Source of the DNA: Clostridia bacterium | Lineage (GTDB): Bacteria; Bacillota; Clostridia; Oscillospirales; UBA644 | Length of the DNA: 5,590 nt | Reading direction: 5' to 3' | Assembly: GCA_014872655.1 (NCBI GenBank) | Contig: WHHJ01000086.1 | Location: 1-5,590 of the forward strand | Shown: piece by piece, positions 1 through 4,477 of the stretch | Position numbering within the stretch: position 1 is the stretch's first letter | How the letters are laid out: the number at the start of each line of letters is the position of its first letter | Translations under genes and position numbers: made by a program | The notes under the pieces: model-generated | Told to the model about the DNA's origin: nothing | Database searches by the model: none | Seen by the model: only the letters and a program-made list of their open reading frames with translations

Positions 1-55
1 GTTTTTTATGGAAAATATAAGCGTAGATAAGTTATAAAGAGCAGGAGAGTTTTTT

Positions 56-787
56 ATGAATGATTTTTACAGGAAACGTTCCACAATGATTGCCGCATTT
101 TTTAAAAATAAAGTTTTTTATATCACCATGATTGTCAGTCTGGGAATTCTGTTGGGCGCCGGGGTTTTGATTGCTGTGCTTACGACAGAAAACACCTCCG
201 ATCCGATGGAAGTGGTGGAAAACAACACAGACCAAAATTATACGGGACAAACTCCCGAATGGGACGAGGATGATACGCAAATTGATATGTCTGACAGTTC
301 TCAAGTAAATACCAATACGCAGGGACAAACCTCTGAGAGTGAAGAGGGCGGGCAAGAGGAATCGGAAAGCCAGCAAAAAGCTGTTTCCTATCAGTCACCG
401 GCAGATTGTCCTGTTGGCCAGGAATATTCGGGATCGATTCCTGTTTTTTCGGAAACACTGCAAGATTGGCGTTTACATCAGGGCATAGATTATTGCTCTG
501 ACGATGTTGTCTCCGTTTTTGCGGCCGCAGATGGAACAGTAGAGGATGTTTATGTGGACGGACTAATGGGGCAAACCGTTGTATTGCTGCATGCAGATGG
601 TGTTCGAACCGTATATCAGTCTTTATCTGAAGATGTTGCCGTTCAAAAAGATCAAACCGTTTCGGCAGGAGATTTAATCGGCTATACGGGAACCAGTGCA
701 GCCTCTGAGACCGTCCAGGGAACGCATGTGCATTTTGCAGTGATACAAGAGGGGAAATATTGTGATCCCAATGAATTTGTTTCTTAA
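56..787 (+). CDS. spoIIQ: SpoIIQ-like membrane-anchored LytM/M23 domain protein
   Basis: A 243-residue protein with a short basic cytoplasmic N-terminus, one membrane segment at about residues 21-42, an acidic Gln/Glu/Ser/Thr/Asn-rich linker (about 43-110) and a C-terminal LytM (peptidase M23) domain (about 118-243). The zinc-site motifs are visible as HQGID (His141, Asp145) and HVH (His224, His226). The usual YxHL histidine is absent: the sequence is YQSL, with Ser189 in its place. The start is supported by AGGAGAG at 43-49, six bases before the ATG. This architecture matches SpoIIQ, the forespore membrane protein that binds SpoIIIAH across the intermembrane space during engulfment. That role is known for the family and inferred here. 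The domain contains three cysteines (118, 147, 236), which is notable for an exported domain. The gene ends at a strong terminator and appears monocistronic at its 3' end. Another LytM-family membrane protein is the main alternative. I am confident of the M23 fold and less so of SpoIIQ itself. Confidence 0.75.
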   Translation: MNDFYRKRSTMIAAFFKNKVFYITMIVSLGILLGAGVLIAVLTTENTSDPMEVVENNTDQNYTGQTPEWDEDDTQIDMSDSSQVNTNTQGQTSESEEGGQEESESQQKAVSYQSPADCPVGQEYSGSIPVFSETLQDWRLHQGIDYCSDDVVSVFAAADGTVEDVYVDGLMGQTVVLLHADGVRTVYQSLSEDVAVQKDQTVSAGDLIGYTGTSAASETVQGTHVHFAVIQEGKYCDPNEFVS

Positions 788-802
788 TGATTTAAAGTAA
801 CA

Positions 803-839
803 GATAAAAAAAGACAGGCAAAGCCTGTCTTTTTTTATC
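803..839. terminator. Bidirectional Rho-independent terminator
   Basis: A perfect 17-bp inverted repeat (803-819 with 823-839) encloses a 3-nt AAA loop. The GC-rich core GACAGGC/GCCTGTC is flanked by A7 and T7, so each strand has a stem followed by a T7 tract. It lies between two convergent genes and can end both transcripts. The stop codon of the minus-strand gene (835-837) lies inside the stem. Confidence 0.93.
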
Positions 840-1113
840 CGATCATGCGGTTTAATTCTTCTTCAATACGAGCAACGGTTTGTTCTTTTGTCAATTTCCC
901 TGCACAGAAATCTTTAATCAGCGGTGTAAAATCGATACACCAATCATAGTTTTTGTCCAAAACATTTACATCCGTGCCCTGACCTAAGAATTGATGATAA
1001 AAAGTGATTTGATCATCTTTTAAGTATGCTCCGCACATACTGAGAGAAAAGGCCAGCCATTTTTGCTTTACAGCAACCCATTTTTCGATTTGTTGTTTAT
1101 CAACTTGAGCCAT
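835..1113 (-). CDS. Small hypothetical protein, 92 residues
   Basis: I do not recognise this protein. It is 92 residues, soluble-looking, with no signal peptide or membrane segment. It has three Trp (12, 19, 58) and three Cys (27, 59, 69). The C-terminal third (about 71-91, starting AGKLTKEQT) looks like a charged amphipathic helix. The ATG at 1113 is chosen because GAAAGGAT (minus strand, 1121-1128) sits at ideal spacing upstream. An in-frame ATG nine bases earlier would touch that site, and the longer open frame up to 1317 has no ribosome binding site and contains the likely promoter. The gene is convergent with the spoIIQ-like gene and shares its terminator. It has its own promoter candidate and no operon partner, so context does not reveal its job. 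A real gene is likely given its start signals, promoter and terminator. Confidence 0.72.
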   Translation of the reverse strand: MAQVDKQQIEKWVAVKQKWLAFSLSMCGAYLKDDQITFYHQFLGQGTDVNVLDKNYDWCIDFTPLIKDFCAGKLTKEQTVARIEEELNRMIG

Positions 1114-1120
1114 GTTGATC

Positions 1121-1128
1121 ATCCTTTC
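1121..1128 (-). promoter_or_regulatory. Ribosome binding site deciding the start of the 92-residue gene
   Basis: The minus strand reads GAAAGGAT here, about 8 nt before the ATG at 1113. It makes the alternative in-frame ATG at 1122 unlikely, because that codon would overlap the site. The same GAAAGGAT pattern precedes the HAD gene and khpA. Confidence 0.7.
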
Positions 1129-1162
1129 TGATAATAATCTGTGTGGTTTGAATATATCCAAT

Positions 1163-1190
1163 TTTATATGTTGCACTGTGTAAAAGACAA
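1163..1190 (-). promoter_or_regulatory. Probable sigma-A promoter of the 92-residue gene
   Basis: On the minus strand, TTGTCT (-35, 1185-1190) is followed after 16 bp by TATAAA (-10, 1163-1168), about 50 nt before the start codon. The match to TTGACA/TATAAT is moderate. A second AT-rich stretch (TATATT) lies a little further downstream, so the exact start of transcription is uncertain. Confidence 0.5.
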
Positions 1191-1335
1191 AAAATTTGCT
1201 ACTGCCGTTTATGTACAACCAAACATTTTGCCATAGAAGACCTTTTGCAAAATAAATTCTGTTAAAGGTGACAGTTAGTTCAATTCCTTTTGCAGAATAG
1301 TTACGGCCAAAGAACATAATCCCTTAATCAAAGAT

Positions 1336-1368
1336 AAAAAAACGCTGAACCCAATCGTTGGGTTCAGC
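1336..1368 (-). terminator. Rho-independent terminator of tRNA-Pro
   Basis: A perfect 11-bp stem (1344-1354 with 1358-1368, loop 3 nt) is followed on the minus strand by G and then T7 (1336-1342). It begins 7 nt after the encoded CCA of the tRNA, so the tRNA appears to be a single-gene transcript. Confidence 0.9.
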
Positions 1369-1375
1369 ATTGTTT

Positions 1376-1452
1376 TGGTCCGAGCGACAAGAGTTGAACT
1401 TGCGGCCTCTTGAACCCCATTCAAGCGCGCTACCAAACTGCGCCACGCCCGG
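1376..1452 (-). tRNA. tRNA-Pro, anticodon GGG
   Basis: A 77-nt cloverleaf folds completely. The acceptor stem is CCGGGCG with CGCTCGG (one G-U pair). The D stem is GCGC/GCGC, with a loop containing GG. The anticodon stem is CTTGA/TCAAG with loop ATGGGGT, and the T stem is GCAAG/CTTGT with loop TTCAACT. The discriminator is A73 and CCA is encoded (1376-1378). U33 followed by GGG gives the proline anticodon GGG, reading CCC and CCU. G72 and A73 are known bacterial proline identity elements. G36 followed by G37 makes it an expected substrate of TrmD, whose gene lies about 1.1 kb away. It is flanked by its own promoter and terminator. Confidence 0.97.
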
Positions 1453-1471
1453 ATATTTTTTTAACGCATTT

Positions 1472-1500
1472 ATTTTACCATAAATTCATCCATATTGCAA
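1472..1500 (-). promoter_or_regulatory. Sigma-A promoter of tRNA-Pro
   Basis: On the minus strand, TTGCAA (1495-1500) and TAAAAT (1472-1477) are separated by exactly 17 bp. TGG directly before the -10 fits an extended -10 (TGn). The predicted start, about 7 nt downstream, leaves a leader of roughly 13 nt before the mature tRNA 5' end. Confidence 0.8.
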
Positions 1501-1560
1501 TAGGTATTTGTAACAAATAATCATATTTTTTACTGTTTTATAAACAATGTTGCACAACAC

Positions 1561-1589
1561 TTGAAATGTTTTAAAAAAACAATTATAAT
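1561..1589 (+). promoter_or_regulatory. Near-consensus sigma-A promoter of the HAD gene
   Basis: TTGAAA (1561-1566), a 17-bp spacer and a perfect TATAAT (1584-1589) lie about 30 nt before the ATG, predicting a leader of only about 20 nt. A small dyad, TGTTG-CA-CAACA (1548-1559), sits directly upstream of the -35 and could be a regulator site. Confidence 0.9.
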
Positions 1590-1603
1590 GGACGTAGGCA
1601 TAT

Positions 1604-1610
1604 GAAAGGA
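1604..1610 (+). promoter_or_regulatory. Ribosome binding site deciding the HAD start
   Basis: GAAAGGA ends 8 nt before the ATG at 1619. The in-frame ATG at 1610 would use the last base of this site as its own first base, so it is too close to be served by it. The 1619 start is preferred. Confidence 0.8.
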
Positions 1611-1618
1611 TGAAAGAT

Positions 1619-2440
1619 ATGAAAATATTTGAGGGATGTTTGCTGGTCAGCGATTTGGATGGAAGCTTTTTTGGCGCGGGAACATCCTTGCCGCAGCGCA
1701 ATTTAGACGCAGTACGTTATTTTATGGATAACGGGGGTCTGTTTACGATTGCCACCGGCAGAAGTATCACGGCGGCAAAAAAAATAGCAAAAGATATTCC
1801 TAAAAATGTTCCGGCAATTTTATTTAATGGGGCGATGCTTTATGATTTTGCCTCCGACCGGGTTTTGTATGATGTGGGGATTGAAACCCCGAATGCAAAA
1901 AGACTTGTTGTGGAGGCAAACAAGCAGTTTCCGCAAACACAGTGTGTCATTTTTCAGGAACGGAAATTATATTGTACGACGCACAATTATCAGACGGCTA
2001 TGGCCGATTCTTTATGCATGAAAAGTATTTATGAGCCAGATGTTGACAAGATTGCTTTTCCGTGGTATAAAGTTTTATTTGGCGGACAACCTGAGGAGCT
2101 TTTGACGGTTTTAAGTTTTTTGCGGGAGATGAAGATTCCCGATTTAGTGTGTTTACAAAGCAGCGCAGTGCTGTTGGAAGTTCTTCGTTCAGATGTCAAT
2201 AAGGGAACCGGATTGGTTCGTTTAGCTCAGATGCTGCAGGTTCCTCTTTGCAATACTTTTGCGCTGGGGGATTATTACAACGATGAGCAAATGCTGAAAA
2301 CGGCAGGACATTCCTTTTTACCGCAAAACGCAGCAGAAGATTTAAAACATCTGGGTGTCGTTGTATGTGATCACACATTGGGTGCGGTCGCGGATGTGGT
2401 AGAACGTATTCAGCAGATGTTAGAATCTGAAAAAAAGTGA
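1619..2440 (+). CDS. Cof-type HAD-superfamily phosphatase (subclass IIB)
   Basis: A 273-residue cytoplasmic hydrolase with all four HAD motifs in order: motif I SDLDGS (nucleophile Asp12, acid/base Asp14), motif II TIATGRS (Thr46), motif III Lys195 in the context NKGTGL, and motif IV GDYYND (Asp218, Asp222) for Mg2+. The region between motifs II and III (about 80-185) is the size of the C2B cap typical of Cof proteins, and total length is normal for the family. Such enzymes dephosphorylate sugar phosphates, flavin or pyridoxal phosphates and similar small molecules. The true substrate cannot be read from sequence. The start at 1619 is chosen over 1610 from ribosome binding site spacing. The gene has its own strong promoter and a downstream hairpin, so it is probably monocistronic. 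It is divergent from tRNA-Pro and convergent with trmD. Confidence 0.92.
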   Translation: MKIFEGCLLVSDLDGSFFGAGTSLPQRNLDAVRYFMDNGGLFTIATGRSITAAKKIAKDIPKNVPAILFNGAMLYDFASDRVLYDVGIETPNAKRLVVEANKQFPQTQCVIFQERKLYCTTHNYQTAMADSLCMKSIYEPDVDKIAFPWYKVLFGGQPEELLTVLSFLREMKIPDLVCLQSSAVLLEVLRSDVNKGTGLVRLAQMLQVPLCNTFALGDYYNDEQMLKTAGHSFLPQNAAEDLKHLGVVVCDHTLGAVADVVERIQQMLESEKK

Positions 2441-2453
2441 ATCTATTACAAAT

Positions 2454-2546
2454 AATAATCATATTCGTTGAAGAGAAGATTCAAAAATGTATTTGCAGAA
2501 AAAACAGGAAAGATGTTCTCTCCGACAGAATATGATTATTTTTTTT
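2454..2546 (+). terminator. Long imperfect hairpin terminator after the HAD gene
   Basis: An outer perfect 13-bp inverted repeat (2454-2466 with 2528-2540) encloses further pairing, with a block of six contiguous pairs (2472-2477 with 2516-2521). Together they can form an interrupted stem about 87 nt long. On the plus strand it runs into T8 (2539-2546), so it can terminate the HAD transcript. On the minus strand the sequence after the stem is T-poor, making it a weaker terminator for trmD. The trmD stop codon (2536-2538) lies in the right arm. Confidence 0.65.
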
Positions 2547-3234
2547 GTTTTTTTAAATAATTTCGGTATAAGTCTTTTCTTCGCTGCTGAGTAATAGAAA
2601 GGGATTGCTCCAATTTCCATTCTTCAATTTTTGCGTGGTGACCGTTTTGCAGTACTTCCGGAACGCTCAGCCCGCGGTATACCGGGGGACGGGTATATTG
2701 CGGATATTCTAACAGCCCGCTGTATATGCTTTCTTTTTCATAACATTCCGGGCTGGATAGAACGCCGTCCACCATACGCGATACTGTATCGACTATGACC
2801 ATCGAACCTAATTCTCCGCCGGTCATTACATAATCGCCAATGGAAATCTCTTCTGCGCCGATCAGGTCAATTGCGCGTTGGTCCACCCCTTCATAGTGGC
2901 CGCAAAGAATCGTGAGAGAAGGGTATCGCAACATTTTCCGAGCACGATGCTGTGTCCATTTTTTTCCTTTTGGAGACATATAAATAACGTGGGTATCAGG
3001 GTAAGTTTTGCAAATATCATCATAGCATCGGCAAATGGGGTCGGCCTGCATGACCATTCCGTAGCCGCCGCCGTAGGCATAGTCGTCAACACGGCGATGT
3101 TTGTCTTGCGTATAATTTCGGATATCGTAGCAATTTACTGTGATTTTCTGCGCGCTGCGTGCCCGGCCGATAATACTGGTTTGTAGAAAGGCATCCACTT
3201 GGTCTGGAAAAATGGTCATTATATTAAAAATCAT
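2536..3234 (-). CDS. trmD: tRNA (guanine37-N1)-methyltransferase TrmD
   Basis: A 232-residue SPOUT-class enzyme that transfers a methyl group from S-adenosylmethionine to N1 of G37 in tRNAs with G36-G37, preventing +1 frameshifting. Recognisable family blocks are GHYEGVDQR (112-120) and GDYVMTGGEL (133-142), which form the trefoil-knot SAM site, then VDTVSR with the conserved catalytic Asp149, LLEYPQYTRP (174-183), and VPEVLQNGHHAKI (191-203). The length is slightly below the usual 240-255, and the C-terminus is lysine-rich. Its ATG overlaps the rimM stop codon by 4 nt (ATGA, 3231-3234), so translation is probably coupled to rimM. A weak AAAGGG lies 11 nt upstream. It is the last gene of the operon here. 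rplS, which follows trmD in many Bacillota, is not present downstream. Confidence 0.97.
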   Translation of the reverse strand: MIFNIMTIFPDQVDAFLQTSIIGRARSAQKITVNCYDIRNYTQDKHRRVDDYAYGGGYGMVMQADPICRCYDDICKTYPDTHVIYMSPKGKKWTQHRARKMLRYPSLTILCGHYEGVDQRAIDLIGAEEISIGDYVMTGGELGSMVIVDTVSRMVDGVLSSPECYEKESIYSGLLEYPQYTRPPVYRGLSVPEVLQNGHHAKIEEWKLEQSLSITQQRRKDLYRNYLKKQKK

Positions 3235-3728
3235 ACATCAAACAACCCTTTCAATGGCCGAATCAGCATTTGTTGGTTTGGAAGATCTGTTTTTATGATA
3301 CAGTCCGGAATGGCCGGCACTAACCGGTGGCGACCCGTGTCATCTACCACATCATAAACGTCGTTTGCTCCGGTGACCAGAACCTCGACAATATGGCCAT
3401 AATCTTCATGCGTGTCAACATCGATCACTTGCAGGCCGATGATATCTTCGATAAAATATTCATCCTCTTGTAAGGAAAAATCAGATTTATCGGCATATAG
3501 GATTTTATTTTTTAATGTTTGGGCCGTATTCATGTCCGAAACTTGGTCAAACAGAATCAATACAAACCCCTTATGCACACGTGCCTGGCGTACGGTATAT
3601 TTTTGATGATCAATAAAAAAGGTTTTTAATTGCAGTAAAACTTCCGGAGTTTGTGCCCAGGATTCTACTTTGACTTCTCCTTTAATGCCGTGAGTGTTGA
3701 TGATTTTTCCTGTTTGTATCAGATCCAT
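3231..3728 (-). CDS. rimM: Ribosome maturation factor RimM
   Basis: A 165-residue protein of normal family length that binds ribosomal protein S19 and assists maturation of the 30S head and 16S rRNA. The N-terminal RimM barrel begins with GKIINTHGIKGEVKV (7-21). The C-terminal PRC-like barrel includes YFIEDIIGLQV (91-101), TGANDVYDV (119-127), LVPAIPDCI (136-144) and the closing LKGLFDV (159-165). The ATG at 3728 is chosen because AAAGGGAG lies 7 nt upstream and because the conserved N-terminus starts there. The frame is open for another 60 codons upstream, but that stretch has no ATG and no ribosome binding site. A strong hairpin lies in the leader. The gene overlaps trmD by 4 nt. Confidence 0.96.
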   Translation of the reverse strand: MDLIQTGKIINTHGIKGEVKVESWAQTPEVLLQLKTFFIDHQKYTVRQARVHKGFVLILFDQVSDMNTAQTLKNKILYADKSDFSLQEDEYFIEDIIGLQVIDVDTHEDYGHIVEVLVTGANDVYDVVDDTGRHRLVPAIPDCIIKTDLPNQQMLIRPLKGLFDV

Positions 3729-3735
3729 GGAATTG

Positions 3736-3743
3736 CTCCCTTT
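3736..3743 (-). promoter_or_regulatory. Ribosome binding site deciding the rimM start
   Basis: The minus strand reads AAAGGGAG, 7 nt before the ATG at 3728. It shows that the open frame further upstream is leader and not an N-terminal extension of RimM. Confidence 0.8.
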
Positions 3744-3759
3744 ATTGTGATAATAGAAT

Positions 3760-3801
3760 AAAAATGAAGTCAGGCGCTTCCGTCCGGAGAGTGCCTGACT
3801 T
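3760..3801 (-). terminator. Terminator-like hairpin in the rimM leader (possible attenuator)
   Basis: On the minus strand, AAGTCAGGC (3793-3801) pairs perfectly with GCCTGACTT (3767-3775). Further inner pairing around the loop GGAC is possible. The stem is followed by CA and then T5 (3760-3764). This resembles an intrinsic terminator with a modest T-tract. It sits inside the operon, about 30 nt before the rimM start, with no room for a promoter after it. Partial termination, attenuation or mRNA stabilisation are the plausible roles. Which of these applies is inference. Confidence 0.55.
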
Positions 3802-3910
3802 ATTGTTTCGAAAACGACACCTTCAGTTAGGGAAAATGATTCGCTTTTTATGGCGTTGAATAAAACGATTGATGATATCGTTACATCGTAAACATCAGCA
3901 ATTTTCAATA

Positions 3911-4141
3911 TTATATAATATCAATATTGATCCGTTTTCCCTGTCTGTTTGCGGCGGTTTTTACAACCGTGCGCAACGCTTTGGCGACTTTTCCGTGCTT
4001 CCCGATGACAAATCCTTTATCTTCGTCGGCTACTTTTAAGTTGTAAATGACAGCCTCTTCTCTCATGCCGCCCTCTTCAACAGAAACCGCGTCCGGATTT
4101 GATACGATGCTCTTTACAATATAAAGAATAAGTTCTTCCAT
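3911..4141 (-). CDS. khpA: KH-domain RNA-binding protein KhpA
   Basis: A 76-residue single KH-domain protein, the standard length for KhpA (YlqC). The RNA-binding loop GKHG (47-50) lies in FVIGKHGKVAKALRTVVKTA (44-63), with the second half of the KH fold following it. In Gram-positive bacteria KhpA pairs with KhpB (Jag/EloR) to bind RNA and influence cell elongation and division. That function is taken from the family. The start at 4141 has AAAGGA 8 nt upstream. A longer version would require an alternative start codon within that leader. It follows rpsP after 24 nt, as in the conserved Bacillota order, and is separated from rimM by an unusually long gap. Confidence 0.95.
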   Translation of the reverse strand: MEELILYIVKSIVSNPDAVSVEEGGMREEAVIYNLKVADEDKGFVIGKHGKVAKALRTVVKTAANRQGKRINIDII

Positions 4142-4165
4142 TGTTTTGATCCTTTCCGGCACCTA

Positions 4166-4405
4166 TCAGAGAATATTGTTCTTTTTCAGAATAGTTCTTA
4201 CCGTTTCTGTCGGCTGTGCGCCCTTTTTGATCCATTCTGCTGCTTTTTCAGCATCAATGGTGATGGTGGACGGCTCTGTGAGCGGATTGTACGTGCCAAT
4301 CTCCTCAATAAATTTTCCGTCTCTGGGGCTGCGTGCGTCTGCGACTACGATACGATAATAAGGGCTCTTGTGTGCACCCATTCTGCGAAGTCTGATTTTT
4401 ACCAT
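4166..4405 (-). CDS. rpsP: 30S ribosomal protein S16
   Basis: A 79-residue protein of typical S16 length, needed for assembly of the 30S body. It begins with the family signature MVKIRLRRMGAHKSPYYRIV and continues with VADARSPRDGKFIEEIGTYNP, both highly conserved, followed by the usual AAEWIKKGAQPTETV helix. GAGGAG on the minus strand (4415-4420) lies 9 nt before the ATG, a strong ribosome binding site fitting a highly expressed gene. It lies 72 nt after ffh. That gap shows an AT-rich, weak 6-bp hairpin and no convincing promoter, so transcription probably reads through from ffh. Confidence 0.98.
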   Translation of the reverse strand: MVKIRLRRMGAHKSPYYRIVVADARSPRDGKFIEEIGTYNPLTEPSTITIDAEKAAEWIKKGAQPTETVRTILKKNNIL

Positions 4406-4477
4406 GTACCTTCACTCCTCTCATTTAATGTTTTTATAGGAACATAGAAAATAGTAAAACTATTTCTGCGTTATCCA

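Noticed and set aside
10..18. Possible sigma-F -10 element (GGAAAATAT) before the spoIIQ-like gene
   Set aside because: It has one mismatch to the GGnnAnAnT pattern as I recall it, and the matching -35 would fall outside the window, so it cannot be assessed.
1114..1317. Longer version of the 92-residue protein starting at 1317
   Set aside because: The extra segment lacks a ribosome binding site, contains the promoter candidate, and the downstream ATG at 1113 has ideal start signals.
1376..1452. tRNA gene as a phage or island attachment site
   Set aside because: The tRNA is complete with its own terminator. I found no second copy of its 3' end and no integrase in the window.
1516..1527. AATAATCATATT repeated at 2454-2465 and inverted in 2529-2540, flanking the HAD gene like a direct-repeat boundary
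   Set aside because: A 12-base AT-rich match is expected about once by chance in a window this long, and there is no other sign of insertion or an attachment site.
1610..1618. HAD start at the ATG at 1610
   Set aside because: It would overlap the ribosome binding site GAAAGGA (1604-1610). The ATG at 1619 has proper spacing and places the DxD motif at the usual distance.
2878..3186. Open frames antisense to trmD, ffh, rpsP and the spoIIQ-like gene
   Set aside because: They are shadows of well-supported genes, have no ribosome binding sites and do not resemble protein families I know.
3729..3908. In-frame upstream extension of RimM by 60 codons starting at a TTG
   Set aside because: There is no ribosome binding site before the TTG and no ATG in the stretch. 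It would run through the hairpin, and conserved RimM sequence starts right at the ATG with a good ribosome binding site at 3736-3743.
4406..4477. Promoter or terminator between ffh and rpsP
   Set aside because: Only a 6-bp AT-rich hairpin and an isolated TATAAA without a usable -35 are present, which is too weak to annotate.
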